Assembly: GCA_035578175.1 (NCBI GenBank)
Contig: JAQMRL010000001.1
Coordinates: 189,121,783 to 189,185,782 of the forward strand
DNA: 64,000 bases
Reading direction: 5' to 3'
Source of the DNA: Catonia carolina
Lineage: Eukaryota; Arthropoda; Insecta; Hemiptera; Achilidae
The position numbers and the translations under genes are program-made. Each line of letters opens with the position of its first letter. The first letter of the stretch is position 1. Shown one piece after another: positions 1-37,849 of this stretch. The notes beneath the pieces were generated by a model, which saw only the letters and a program-made list of their open reading frames with translations, did not search any database and was not told the origin of the DNA.

Positions 1-56
1 AACACGTCATTCAACTCTTCTATGGTTCTTTATTTTACGTTTCTTCATGTCCTCTT

Positions 57-888
57 CGAGGTGTGGCTATTAATAATGAGACTGACGTGAAAAATTTTAT
101 TTTAATTTTATACATAATCGCTTATTGTCACCTTCAATATACACTCCTTCTCTATCCCTACAACGCTCCATGCGAATTTTCCATTGTTGGAAACAGTGCT
201 GGAAATCATCTTCTCTCAGCTCCTTCAGGACACGTGCCACTTTCTCTTTTACAGCTTCCACAGACTGAAATCTTGTCCCTTTTAATGCAGATTTCATCTT
301 AGGGAACAGGTAGAAGTCTCATGGTGCAAGGTCTGGTGAATAAGGTGGATATTCTAATACTGAGATGCTGTACTTGGCTGGGAACCTCTTGACAGTTAAC
401 GTGGAATGAGCTGGGGCATTGTCTTGGTGGAGAACCCATGATTTGTCCTTCCACATTTCGGGGCGTTTTTCCTTACTCTTTGACGTAGTTTAGAAAGTAA
501 CTTAAGGTAGTAATTGTTTGACCTTCAGGAGCCCAGTGAAGGTACACAATCCCATGGATATAAAAAAGAACAATCATCATTGCTTTAAATTTTGACTTGC
601 TCATTCAAGCTTTTTTGGCTCTCGGTGAAGTTCGGCTCTTCTAGTGCATGGATTGGCGCTTTATTTCCAGATTATAAGTACAAAACCATGTTTCATTACA
701 AATGTTATTATCGTTTCCAAAAAATTTCAGTCATTGTTAATCGTGTACAAAGAGTCAGTACAAACATTTTTGCGAGCTTCATTTCAAACATTTTTGAGCG
801 GCACGTGTCGTGAAGGAGCTGACAGAAGATGACTTCCAGCACTGCAATTTTTACAACGTCAGTCTCGTTATTTAATAGCCACACCTCG
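57..888 (-). mobile_element. internally deleted mariner transposon
   Basis: The two ends are inverted repeats of about 31 bp (57-87 and 857-888) that begin CGAGGTGTGGCTATTAA. A TA follows the right end, but the left flank is TT, so the target duplication is not intact. The minus strand between the ends reads as the C-terminal half of a mariner transposase. It includes HQDNAPAH, YSPDLAP with the next Asp, and SVEAVKEKVARVLKELREDD followed by FQHCFQQWKIRMERC (about 97-560). An in-frame stop interrupts the reading frame just before the last catalytic Asp. At 832 bp it is far shorter than a full mariner of about 1.3 kb and lacks the N-terminal DNA-binding half, so it is dead. Confidence 0.85.
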
Positions 889-1683
889 TATACTTCTGGT
901 GAATTATCTTATTCAGTTTGTTTATTGAGATTGCTGTTTTCAATACTACAGTGGTCCTCAGTTATAACCCCATCATTTGTACCGCGCTTTTGGACCACGC
1001 GGGTTGAATTATGTCCCCCGCATAACTTTTTCCATTTTTTGACAGAATTTAAAAATATAGTACTGTATTAATATTTTTTTAATTGTTTTTAAAAACATAT
1101 ATTTTTGAAACATATTAAGCGAATTGAAATTAGTTAACAAGATGTGTTTTATGCTATGTTGCACTGTACAGTACAGTATTTTCTTTAGCTACATTCTTTA
1201 AAATTGCAGCTACATTTACCTTAGTTTTTAAGTTTTACGCAATATGTAGTACATATTAAGGTTTTCCAATTAAAATTTTATGATATTGGCTGCTGTACCA
1301 CTCATAGGCGCAAAGTACGTTTTGTGGTAAGTACTAAAATTCCTGACTTCATTTATACCACGGTAGGTGATATAACCCGTGTCAGTGAACGACTCCCTAC
1401 AGCCACATTATATCTGGGTCCCTCTGTACTCCCTTGTGTGACAAATGTTTTGGAAAATTAATGTATTGACTAATCTATGTACATAATATTACCTGAGTGA
1501 CTTGTTGACTGTTTCTTTACTCAGCCTAAACCTCTGGACATAGAAACATGAAGTGTGTTATGGGTATTCCTTTCAGGATGTAGGTAGGTATAATACACTT
1601 GTTTTTGGAAGAAGCTTGTAAGGGGAGGGCGAGTAGGTAGAGTAGGGATAGTTTCAAAAGGCCAAGTGTTGTCTCCTTCTCAC
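889..1683. other. AT-rich spacer without recognised gene
   Basis: No exon or transposase was recognised. Bases 945-1030 (beginning ACTACAGTGGTCCTCAG) resemble one terminus of a pogo/Tigger-type DNA transposon, but no matching second end was found. Confidence 0.4.
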
Positions 1684-3544
1684 TTAATATATTTTCGCAA
1701 ATGTATAGACACAAAGAGTTAAGAAGAAAAAAAAATTAGTTAATTAACGATATCTGTAATGTTTATTTTTTTGTTGATTTAGAATCCGATAGTTAACTCA
1801 TAATGTATAATTAAAATATACACGTTCCGCGCCAACAGTGTAGAATTCCAATCATCAATTCATGCCTTAAAAAACATTAGAAAATTAGTTTTGCCATAGC
1901 TCTCTGATTATTATTGCTATAGTCAAAATTCAAGCACAAAAAATATAATAATTCTAAGAAATAAGACCGTACATATTAATAGATTACGCCTACGTTATTT
2001 AAAGATGTTGGTTTGGACATTAAATTCGATAAACTATTATCGGATTATATTTTTTGAAAAATTAGTAAGAATAAATTTGTACGTTCTTTTATAACGACGA
2101 TGATAATATTCATTTTTTCAAATCCAGTCTATCAATTAACTTAAAATTAGGTAAATAATGAGATGTGAAATTTTCGGCACAATTAAATTGTGTTTTCAGA
2201 TTATTAGGCTAGAAGTTAATTCAAACATTTACATGTTATCTAAAATAATCAGAAAAAATAATTGGGTTACATTTTTTGGTTTATAACCGTATCACTCAGT
2301 AGAAAAGTGTTTTCATAAGCATAGGACGCCTTTTAAAAATCTTTCAGTTTGCATCTTGCAAATGCGCTTTTAATATTCACTGCAAGGTCTAACTGTATAA
2401 TAATCTACTGTCGTTGGAAGAAGCTCATAAAAGTTTTTCTTTCACCAGTACCTCTTCTGTACTTAATATGATTTAGTTTAAATTTAACTTCTCTAGTGAA
2501 AAAAACAGAACTATAAATGTAGCCGTAGAAGTAGCAAATGAAATATAAAACAATATTTAAAGTTTAACTGCCTGTTATAGGCAATACTAAATTTACCCAT
2601 CGTAAAATAAAATTATGAAACAAACTACGAATCAACGCGGAGAAATGTTGAAAAATATCGCCCAAAAATTGTTCATATCGTTAACCATTTTTAATGTGAC
2701 GGTTTGTCGTCAAAACGGCACAATTTGTATGTTGCCCTAACAAGGTATAGACTAAGTATGTTCTAAAATTCATTTTGACAATACCGGCGATTCTACTGAC
2801 GATTTTTGACAAAAAAAAACGGCATTGACGTCCTTATTAGAATTAACCTTAATATACAGTGACAAAATCACAATGTGTTACGTTCGTATAGTAGTGTTTG
2901 CATGGTAGGTTGACAAAATAATTTGTTAAGTTTGAGCAAGCTTGTATGTGACAACCCAATCTATTTTCTTGCTTCCTTCACATGGCTTTTTTTTCATACT
3001 GTAAAAAGCAGCTGTAAATATACTGCTGTTACATAAAATAATACCTAATCATTGCGAACCCGTAAGATCTCTAACAATTTTAAAACGTTTTTGGTAGGTG
3101 TTTTAATTCTGGAACGTATAGCATTTCAGTAGACGTTATTCTGTAATATTTGGCTAAATCGTTAACTGGGCGGTTACAATGGGCGGATCTTATGTAAAAA
3201 TGTAAGTCGACGTCACGCGCAGGAACAGTTCCGGACCAATCAGAAAGTCCATACTGACAAATGACGGAATACTGAATGAAACGATTTCATTGGTTCCTAT
3301 CGGATGACGTAGTGAATTACAATAAGCTCTCTGATTGGACAATAATAACCAATCAAAATAACGCATAAAAAGACATCTGATTGGCTAGATTTGGAGATTT
3401 TTCATTGGCTGAGAATACTGGACTCTGATTGGTCCGATATTATATCTGCCTTTGACGTCACACGCGCGTCACCGTCAACGTAGGCCGCCTTACTCGCAAG
3501 ACCTAAATAATTTGTCAACTGTACATCAGTTCTATTAGATTTTA
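1684..3544. repeat. tandem repeat, copy 1 of a 1.86-kb unit
   Basis: The unit starts at TTAATATATTTTCGCA and is repeated almost base for base from 3545, a period of about 1861 bp. Differences are scattered substitutions and small indels. No long ORF is present in either strand. The last 300 bp (about 3180-3490) carry many CCAAT-type and CRE-type motifs, annotated separately. The unit may be a duplicated host promoter region or the non-coding part of an unknown element. Confidence 0.85.
3180..3490. promoter_or_regulatory. CCAAT/CRE cluster in repeat copy 1
   Basis: About seven ATTGG/CCAAT pentamers lie within roughly 200 bp (for example GACCAATCAG, TCATTGGTTC, CTGATTGGAC, AACCAATCAA, CTGATTGGCT, TCATTGGCTG, CTGATTGGTC). 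They are mixed with CGACGTCACG, GATGACGTAG and TTGACGTCAC, and GGGCGG occurs twice just upstream. Such clusters are typical of NF-Y plus CREB/ATF-driven promoters. Function here is inferred only; no transcript was identified. Confidence 0.45.
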
Positions 3545-5410
3545 TTAATATATTTTCGCATATGTACAGACACATACAGTGCAGAAGAAAAAAAATTCGT
3601 TAAATAACGATATCTGTAATGTTTATTTTTTGTTGATTTAGAATTCGATAATTAACTCATAATGTATAATTAAAATATACACGTTTCGCGCAAACAGCGT
3701 AGAATTCCAATCTTCAATTCATGCCTTAAAAAACACTAGAAAATTAGTTTTGCCATAACTCTCTTATTATTATCGCTATAGTCAAAATTCAAGCACAAAA
3801 AATATAATAATTCTGAGAAATAAGACCGTACATATTACTAGATTACGCCTACGTTATTGAAGGAAGATGTTGGTTTGAACATTAAAGTCAATGAACTATT
3901 ATCAGATTATATTTTTTGAACAATTAGTAAGAATAAATTTGTACGTTCTTTCATAACGGCGACGATAATATTCATTTTTTCAATACAGTCTATCAATTAA
4001 CTTAAAATTAGGTAAATAATGAGATGTGAAATTTTCGGCACATTTAAATTGGGTTTTTAGATCATTAGGCTAGAAGTTAGTTCAAACATTTACATGTTAT
4101 CTAAAATAATCAGAAAAAATAATTGGGTTACATTTTTTGGTTTATAACCGTATCACTCAGTAGAAAAGTGTTTTCATAAGCATAGGACGCCTTTTAAAAA
4201 TCTTTCAGTTTGCATCTTGCAAATGCGCTTTTAATATTCACTGCAAGCTCTAACTGTATAATAATCTACTGTCGTTGGAAGAAGCTCATAACAGTTTTTC
4301 TTTCAACAGTAGGCCTACCTCTTCTGTACTTAATATGATTTAGTTTAAATTTAACTTCTCTAGTGAAAAAACAGGACTATATATGTGGCCGTAGAAGTAG
4401 CAAATGAAATTTTAAAAATATTTAAAGTTAAACTGCCTGTTATAGGCAATACTAAATTTTCTTATCATAAAATAAAATTATGAAACAAACTACGAATCAA
4501 CGCGGAGAAATGTTTAAAAATATCGCCCAAAAATTGTTCATATCGTTAACCGTTTTTAATGTGACCGTTTGTCGTCAAAACGGCACAATTTGTATGTTGC
4601 TCTAACAAGGTATTGACTAAGTATGTTCTAAAATTCATTTTGACAATGCCGGCGATTCTACTGAAGATTTTTGACAGAAAAACGGCATTGTCGTGTGTAT
4701 TAAAATTAACCTTAATATACAGTGACAAAATCACAATTTGTCACGTTCGTATAGTAGTGTTTGCATGGTAGGTTGACAAAATAATTTGTTAAGTTTGAGC
4801 AAGTTTGTATGTCATCACCCAATCTATTTTCTTGCTTCCTTCACATGGCTTTTTTTATTTCATACTGTAAAAAGCAGCTGTAAATATACTGCTGTTACAT
4901 AAAAACATACCATAATCATTGCCAACACGGAAGATCTCTAACAATTTTAAAATGTTTTTGGTAGGTGTTTTAATTCTGGAACGCATAGCATTTCAGTAGA
5001 CGTTATTCTGTAATATTCGGCTGTATCGTTAACAGGGCGGTGACAATGGGCGGATCTTATGTAAAAATGTAAGTCGACGTCACGCGCAGGAACAGTTCCG
5101 GACCAATCAGGAAGTCCATTATGACAAATGACGTAACACTGAATGAAACGATTTCATTGGTTCGTATCGGATGACGTAGTGAATTACAATAAGCTTTCTG
5201 ATTGGACAATAATAACTAATCAAATTAACGCATAAGAAGACATCTGATTGGCTAGATTTGGAGATTTTTCATTGGTTGAGAATACTAGACTGTGATTGGT
5301 CCGATATTATATCTGCCTTTGACGTCACATGCGCGTTACCGTTAACGTAGCTGCCTTACTCGCAAGACCTAAATAATTTGTCAACTGTACATCAGTTCTA
5401 TTAGTTTTTA
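3545..5410. repeat. tandem repeat, copy 2 of the 1.86-kb unit
   Basis: This is a direct copy of 1684-3544. It starts with the same TTAATATATTTTCGCA and ends near TTTTTATTAATGATC, where similarity stops. The copy retains the CCAAT/CRE-rich block at its 3' end and has no coding potential. The copies differ by scattered point changes, so this is not an exact assembly duplication. Confidence 0.85.
5040..5350. promoter_or_regulatory. CCAAT/CRE cluster in repeat copy 2
   Basis: This is the counterpart of 3180-3490. Six of the seven ATTGG/CCAAT boxes survive; one CCAATCA has become CTAATCA. The TGACGTCA-like sites (CGACGTCACG, GATGACGTAG, TTGACGTCAC) are also kept. Retention of most motifs while surrounding positions vary would fit selection or recent duplication; the sequence alone cannot separate these. 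Confidence 0.4.
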
Positions 5411-5542
5411 TTAATGATCATTCCCTCTCTATCTAACTGTATAACAAACTGTTATAAAGTACAACTACTGTCTGTTACAACTACTACGCTCGACTAAAAA
5501 CTAGTTAAAAACTTTATATTATGGTTGTTTTTTTGGCTTACT

Positions 5543-5850
5543 TCATTTGAATCCCATATCTTTAGTAATTTTCCACAGCGACCATTTTCTCCCTTTGAAA
5601 TTAATTTTCTCCCGCAAAACGGGGAGTAACGAATTCAAAGTTGGCCATTCAGCGTTTGTTTTATGAAAATCATGTATTCTTCTCACAACACACTTATCAA
5701 AATCGTCCACTTTACTCTTCACATTCCTTCTCATTCTTTTCTTATTTGGTGTTCTGATTAGCACATCAGGGTTTTTTCTTTTTCTTTCAAAATTCTTTGA
5801 ACTGTACTACGCGAAATCCCCATAGCTACACAATTATGCACATCGGTCAG
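5543..5850 (-). pseudogene. DDE (IS630/Tc1-superfamily) transposase N-terminal remnant
   Basis: The minus strand gives VDDFDKCVVRRIHDFHKTNA followed by EWPTLNSLLPVLREKINFKG and WSLWKITKDMGF. This resembles the helix-turn-helix N-terminal segment of IS630/Tc1-superfamily transposases common in insects. Upstream, MGISRSTVQRILKEKEK appears in another frame, so there is a frameshift in between. No catalytic domain follows. It is a transposon relic, not a host gene. Confidence 0.55.
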
Positions 5851-7122
5851 TAAAATTGGTCCGTTTTATTCAGCTTCTTTTTTCATAAAATTGTATACAC
5901 TGACTATATACTCCCTAGCCTGACCGCGTATTACCTGCCTTTTCCATAAAAACAATAGGTACATAAAACAGTAGGCCTACTACCGAATGCACGAGTTGGA
6001 GACTTGTGAAGGGAATAGAACAACAAAAATATAAAATTACAACATACAGTCAATGTTTTTAGGATTTATAGTACACTTAGGCTGTTAACGCGCCTAGCAC
6101 TATAGTGAAACTGATCACTTCCCTTCGATGTGCTTTCCCCACCACTAAACAGATCAGTTCAGCGGCGCAGAGCGTTGGTGGGAGCGCTTCTAGCTAGAAC
6201 AAATGACCTATATTCAATTAAAAATTAATTTTGAATCACGTATTGTAGAAGTTGGGTAAACTGAAAACCCACTGAATGCCGACTCCTTGTGAACCACTGA
6301 TTTACTCAATGGTACTCAATTGATGGTATTCTTCCATTATGGGGACACCACTCCAATTTCCGCCAATTTTTTACATTTCTAAGCTACACAAATGAACAGA
6401 ATGATTTAATTTAAAGCTTGGTTATTTTACGATTGAAAACGGTAGTACTAATGTATTTGTCGAATTTGGAAACCGGCAAACTATTGAATGTAATAAAGGC
6501 ACCCGCTTAATGAAACTAATGCCCTATACACTCTTCCATTATATGGGCACCACCAATCTTAGTTTTGTTTGAGTTACTGTTAATTAATCTATAACCTAAC
6601 TTAAATTTACCAGCAAGGTTAAGGTTGAGTTAGGTTCAGTTAAATAGACTTAACTTGAAATCCGGCAGGGTTAAGGTAGATCTTAGTAACATCCCTGTCC
6701 ATCAGGTAAAAAGTCAGCTTGTGAGTTTATTCAGACTTGATGTTGTGGCAGTACACCCTGGAAAAATTTCACCACAGTTTCTTCACATGCAGGAAGATTC
6801 AAAATTGTCATTCGCCGTTCCGCCTTAATTTCAACTCGCACAGAAACAAGTTAATGCACAGAAAATAATAAAGACTATACTGCTAGTGTACATAAAAGTA
6901 GTAAATTAGTTACTTTAATACCGTTTTTAATTTTTTTAATCAAATTAAGAACACAATTAATTAACAATAAAATACACACCAGAAGAGATAAGATGACGGG
7001 TATGTTGCACTCTGATAACATGGTGCCCAGATGACAAAGAAATAGCAAGGGTCATATTTTGGCTGTTATGTGGACGTACAGTTTTACCATAGTAAATCAA
7101 CGCAATTCAAAATTTATAAATA
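5851..7122. other. spacer with weak inverted-repeat traces
   Basis: No gene was seen. The block around 6290-6365 (CCATTATGGGGACACCACTC) has an imperfect inverted counterpart around 7785-7880 (GAGTGGTGTCCACATAATGG). An old, decayed TIR element may therefore span this region, with the younger element at 7123-7689 nested in it. No transposase for the outer element was found. Confidence 0.35.
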
Positions 7123-7689
7123 CAGGTGATTCATTTAAAAGTAGCCTGGATTCAAATAGTAAAATGAATAAATAGAATTACTTAATACATAATTTTACAT
7201 ATTTATTTAAAATTTATATACAAATTTCAACTTCACCTTTACAGTAGATGCTGAAAGTGGCGTCCTTGAACGCTTACACATTTTTGCGCTCGTTCAATGT
7301 TATTAATGCACACACGACGCAATACGGAAACGTCTATAGTTTGAATGGCTGCCACGATGTTATTCTTTAGCTCATGTATACTGCGGGGTTTGTTTGGTAA
7401 ACAGTTCCTTTTAAATAACCCCATAGAAAAAAATCGTACATACTCAAATTGGGTGAACGAGGAGGCCACAAATCTTTACTAACAACTCGCATGGGAAAAG
7501 CCTGTTTGTTATGAGATAGGGACTGGCTTTTCATATGGAAAGGTGAAGTTGAAATTTGTATATAAATTTTTAATAAATATGTAAAATTATGTATTAAGTA
7601 ATTCTATTTACTCATTTACTATTTGAATCCAATTGAGTGCCAAAGGCCGCTGTTAAATGCAGCGGGCTACTTTTAAATGAATCACCCGG
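7123..7689 (-). mobile_element. deleted mariner-like element with long TIRs
   Basis: The ends read TA-CAGGTGATTC and GAATCACCCGG-TA, giving a TA target duplication. Inverted similarity extends over 100 bp inward on both sides. The minus strand at 7239-7469 encodes a transposase C-terminus with SMGLFKRNCLPNKPRSIHEL and LRRVCINNIERAQKCV, then GRHFQHLL. These fit the part of mariner-like transposases after the last catalytic Asp. Only this tail remains in 567 bp, so it is non-autonomous. Confidence 0.75.
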
Positions 7690-8235
7690 TATATAAATGT
7701 TGTTTTCCGTTTATAAATAACAGGTATCAATATTCCATTTACTTCCACATTAATAACCTGGCAATTAAATGGAAAAAGATCTGAAATCAGAGTGGTGTCC
7801 ACATAATGGGAGAGTACCAAATCACTTATCTTGTGGAGTAAAGCTGGGTTAATTGGAAAATCACTGAGTGCTGGCTCCGCCTAAATCTTAGAAGAAACCG
7901 GGCTGAGATCTGATATGTTAATGCTGAGAAAGAAAGGGCTGAGACTGATATATTAATTGTGAAACTGGTGTTTTATTTGAGTTGTTCATGACATGGTTAC
8001 TTAGAAGAAAAGAATCCATGGAAATTCTTTTGCTAAAAAGAAAAGATTATTGAAATCTTTTCAGGTATGTTAAAATCTTTTGAGTTAACAATTTTTGTAA
8101 TCAATTTAATAAGCAGGTAACATGTTAGGATTAGTTGCCACTTGTGCGAAATTATTATCTTGGTGATAACTGAGTCAGCATTATTGTTGTAAATAATATA
8201 AATTGTTGTAATAATATAATAAATTGTTGTAAATA
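7690..8235. other. spacer, no gene recognised
   Basis: AT-rich sequence with the possible right arm of an old inverted repeat (7785-7880). Bases 8190-8235 contain repeated AAATTGTTGTAA-like words, which form the target of the following SINE. Confidence 0.4.
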
Positions 8236-9520
<1,285 letters not shown>

Positions 9521-10392
9521 AGTCTGTCTACGCTAAGAGTACTCCGACATAGGCAACCAGCAATACAAGTGAGCATGCGCATTAATTAAAAATACGCACA
9601 GCATGATCAAAAACGAAATTTCATACAACTCTGATTCGCTTTAAGCTTAATATAATAAAAACACGTTCAATTAATTTGTTAGAAAATGTTTTATAAATCG
9701 AATATTTTACCATTAAAAACTGAAATTTTACTATTGTTTTCTTTTAATTATTATTTTTCGTTACATTATTTACTATTATTACATTATTATTTATGATTAG
9801 TAGGTTTTTATTATAAACTCAGTTTTATTTAATTTTTGGTCACAAGTAACATAAGACTAATGCTCTTGAATTGCAACAGGAGAGTAAACAATTCTAAAGA
9901 TTCATTGTTTATCATTTGAGATTGTTTATTTCATATCATTAAAATTAATGTCTGTGACTAGTTTAATACAAAACTGTGTGCACTTGCCCGTGTTTAACTC
10001 ATTTTTAGTTTCATCAGTTATCTTTTGGTATTGTATCAGTACGTTTCAATTTTCTTCGTAGACTGAAGTTGAAAAAATTTGTAAGCTGTGCTTTTTTGTA
10101 AGCTGCGGTAAACATTAAAAAGTAGAAAAAAATTGTTTTGTTAAATGTAATGGTTAAAATAATTAAGTTGTCGCTTTATGAAACTTCAATAATTACAAGT
10201 AATCTGAACGGTTTAATGGAAAACGCTTAAAGGATAATGTTTATTTTAGCTGGATGTAGATATTTTTATGATGGAACGTAGTGCAAGATAATTGTCCGGC
10301 GGAGAGGTAGATACGTGCCAACTAGTGTAAAACTTTCGTTTACAACCTATAGGCGCTTGCCTCACGCGGAGTACTCTTACAGTAGATGGACT
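9521..10392. mobile_element. TIR element family D, copy 1
   Basis: The terminal inverted repeats are about 35 bp: left AGTCTGTCTACGCTAAGAGT (9521 on) and right the inverse of AGTCCATCTACTGTAAGAGT (ending 10392). The inner bases continue ACTCCG and then GGCAA on both sides. The 872-bp interior is AT-rich and non-coding. A longer relative is at 30469-33651, which has about 500 bp (32690-33190) missing here. The target duplication could not be fixed: both ends are flanked by TAG-like bases. Superfamily unknown. Confidence 0.75.
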
Positions 10393-10558
10393 ATAGACTA
10401 CTTAGTGATGATATGATATGAACAACTTTTCTGACCAGTTAATTGTACTGTATATTTTATTTTACTTTCTTACTGATGATTCTTCAAAAAATATATATTA
10501 AATAAAATACCTCAACGAACATGTAATTAACACAATTTTGTATTTTTATGATGTTAAG

Positions 10559-10655
10559 GTATGAAATGCTTGCTCAGAGTCAACGAGATCTCTCACCAGA
10601 AAAGGCAGCTGCAATTTTACGAAATTTGTCAGATGTTCACTTTTCAAAACAATGA
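10559..10655 (+). CDS. terminal exon of unidentified gene
   Basis: The acceptor is ATGTTAAG. The first G completes the split Gly codon, then 31 residues follow (YEMLAQSQRDLSPEKAAAIL, then RNLSDVHFSKQ) and a TGA at 10653. The frame is exactly continuous with 8614-8722, which is the main evidence that both are real exons. The ending looks like two short amphipathic helices. The family is not recognised. The 3' untranslated region probably runs to the AATAAA at 11122. Confidence 0.65.
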
Positions 10656-11121
10656 TTGAAAGAATAATTAATCTTCCTGGGACAAGGCTTTGTAAAAGTG
10701 TATTGACAGTGTTATTTTTACTCCTGAAGGATAAATATTATTAACTCGTGTTTAAAAGGAATATAAAGTTTATTTTTGACTGTATGGATATCAAACTATG
10801 TAAACTGTATGTTTTGACTGAAATACATGAGACAATAGATATCAACTTTTCAACATTATTGTTTTATAAAGGCTGCATGTAAAGGAATAATTAAAAGCTG
10901 TTAGTTTTGATCATTATTCTATTGTTATTAGATCATTGATCACTTTTTACCAGTTTTATTAATTTTACTGGAAAGTCTGCTCTCTGTGTGACATAGTTTT
11001 GTACTTGGACTTAAGTATCTTTAGCATCTTTTATAATTCAATTTTTGTACCATTAAAATAATGCTTGATTAAAATAAATGTATAGAATCACTGAAAATGT
11101 TTTTATATTAAGAGATTATGC

Positions 11122-11127
11122 AATAAA
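11122..11127 (+). terminator. likely poly(A) signal of unidentified gene
   Basis: AATAAA lies about 470 bp after the TGA at 10653, and no gene lies between. The AT-rich 3' untranslated stretch 10656-11121 shows nothing else. Other AT-rich hexamers exist, so the true cleavage site is uncertain. Confidence 0.45.
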
Positions 11128-11174
11128 AACCAGGAAGTAACTGATGAAGTTGTGTATGTCCTTTTTTTACACTT

Positions 11175-12600
11175 TTAATTTTTTTTTGATGAATTTTGAC
11201 CAAAAACTGTACTCGCCTTCATTAGTACACTAATGACCTTCACATTCCTTAATTTATCTTCACACTCTTGGTCTGTGATTATGTAGTCAATAATACTCTC
11301 TATTTCACTATTCCTACAATACCTTGTGATCACATGACATTTCCTCTTCTTGAATTGACGGTTTCCCATTCTAAATCCATTCTATTGGCACAAATCCAAT
11401 ATTAAGGCCGGGCTGGCCTTACTTACATGCTTACATATTGGAGCGCAGGTGACGCAGTTCAGGACAGGCAGGGCAGGAGCGAAAACTGTGCACCCATAGT
11501 TGCCTGTAGCGTACCGTATATTGGGAGGTAGACATGTGTGGCACAGCAACGTGTCTATGTCGAGCAGCCACAGTTTGCAGTCGAGGCACAGTTTTAGTAC
11601 ACATGTTGAGCAGGAAACATGTTGGTCCAAGAGAAGCTAATAAAATTTGTGTGAACTGAAACCTTATTATATGATACCAATCATCCTGATTACATAAAAA
11701 ACTCTTCAGTTGTAAACCTAGTATAATTCTTAAATGTAGTATCGTCAAACTTGAGTTAACTTGAACTTACCATACGTTTTACGTTTTTTTATGAAGTCAC
11801 TTTGCCATAAAATTTTCTCCCTTCGCTTCGAAATACAATGCAATTAAGTAATTCAATACATTACAAGTAAAATTAATTCTTCTATACTGGAATCAGACGA
11901 ATCCAATACTAACATATCACTCTCACTAAAATGATCCAATGCGCTAAATGGCCAAACAGGAGCTAACTTCTGAACCTGAAACAAATATTCGCCTGTCCTG
12001 CGTCTCAGTATACGCTGGGAGAAATATCTGCTCTGCCTGCCCTGCCCTGCTTGTGTCTGTCTCAAGAGCGCCCAATATTTGCTCATATCCATTTCTATTT
12101 CGACCCACTTGTGCATTAAAACCACCCATCATTATATTGTACTTGTCAACGTTTTCTTCTAATATTTCATCAAAATTGTCTTTTTCTTCTTTAGTGTAAC
12201 CCACTTGTGGTGTATAAATGTGTACTAATTGTAGCTGCTCTTTCACACTTTTAATTCTAATCCTGATCAACCTCTCAGACGTCTATGTCACCTCTTCTTT
12301 CATGTTCCTTGTCCTTACATTAACTATGAAGACTACCCCGTTCCTTGCTACTCTGTCATTTCCCTTTCGGTATAATTTATACCCCGCTCTTAATTCCCCC
12401 TCTCTCTATCACTCCAACCAGTTCATCCACTTAACCATTAAATATATTCAATGTTCCAATTCTCAAATTTGTGAAGTTCCGGTTTATATCCTTAGTTCCA
12501 GTCCTTATCTTAGGCTTTGTTTGATTTTTGAAAGTGAATGTACCTTCACTACCGATTCATTGGGGCTGTTGTAGCTGTGGTATGGAGTACTTCTTAGTCT
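11175..12600 (-). pseudogene. non-LTR retroelement endonuclease remnant
   Basis: On the minus strand, 12400 to 12000 reads as the AP-type endonuclease of an RTE-like retroelement. It shows LQLVHIYTPQVGYTKEEKDN, then IMMGGFNAQVGRNRNGYEQI, where the usual GDFNAQVG has become GGFNAQVG. The next part of the domain (HVITRYCRNSEIESIIDYII, TDQECEDKL, LRNVKVI) is found only at 11369-11175. The two are separated by about 550 bp of unrelated, GC-richer sequence (11395-11950). The element is broken by this insertion and by stops. Confidence 0.75.
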
Positions 12601-13479
12601 GATCTCTAACATTTGACTTGTCTGGCTTAGGAGGCCTTACTAGTTAATGCTACCATAGCTCTTGGAATCAAAGGGACATGCAAAACCTGCCACCACACCA
12701 AGGTCATACACTCCCTAGGCGGAGATTTGAGCATATGCCCAGCATAAAATCTTTATTGAAAATCGTAAATTGACTGATGTTGTTTTAAAAGTCGAATGAT
12801 TAGCTAATTATTAAACAGCATTAAGTTTTAACCATTTTATTACATGTTTTGACAGTTGCTTAGAAATTTAAAAAGATTAGAGTAGATGCAGAACATGGTG
12901 AAGCTTCTCACCCCACCACTATAAATCTGATGGTAACTGGTTTGGCAATAGTGGTGAGTCAGCCCTACTTCTGGTAGGGTAGTTTTATAATTCAGTTGTT
13001 TAACAGTAGGTGTATAGTGAATCATAGTGACCAATGTTTATTGTGAACTGATTAAAGTTTATCATGAATTTTAATCAAAACATTGCTACAAATGAGAAAA
13101 AAATTGGAGGCAAAATTATAGCCTATATATTCAAACAAGAGAATCTATTAGTGTATGTATGAATTTATGAAAAAGAAGCCAACTTTGGTAACAAAACTAC
13201 AAGAAAGAGTGGCTTCAACTATGGGTGTTTCCTGAAGAGTAGCATTCAGCATATTTTCAAAGAAAAGAACCAATACTGGGTAGATCAGGATTTTTTTTAC
13301 ATCTCAAAAAAGACCGGAATGGACAATCTATAAGGTGAGTTAGAATTATGTTTTGAATTAACAGTAGTAGCATTTCCATTCTGTTCCACAGAAGAATAAT
13401 TTTCATTTCTACGGTTTCCACAGAAGCTTCTCCACATTCCGCATGTACTGTACATATATAATTTTTTACATTAATTCTA
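12601..13479 (-). other. retroelement edge and esterase 3' flank
   Basis: Bases 12601-12735 look like more of the same retroelement. The rest is AT-rich and lies downstream of the esterase stop codon. Minus-strand AATAAA hexamers occur at 13037-13042 and about 12752-12757, and either could end the esterase mRNA. Nothing else was recognised. Confidence 0.4.
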
Positions 13480-37563
<24,084 letters not shown>

Positions 37564-37849
37564 GGTAAACTAATTTGAAGGATAATAAACTTTAACTAAT
37601 GTTTACAGTCGGCTGTTTGACAAATTTGTGTTAACTTGATTTTACTGTCAGCAGACATGACAAAAAACGGAGATTTCACACGATCCCCACCACAATTTTT
37701 TACCGAATTTATTCTGTAGTCCGTTTCAGTCCCATTAGACAGCAGATCGTTAATCCAAGGTAAGATTTGAATTTTTCCAGTCTTATTTAAATAGGATTTT
37801 AAACTTATAATTATTTTTAATAAAAATGAAACCCGTGCAGGCCTTCCCG
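37564..37849. other. upstream flank of carboxylesterase
   Basis: No clear TATA box on the minus strand. The esterase promoter must lie here or within the repeats above; no confident core element was seen. Confidence 0.35.
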
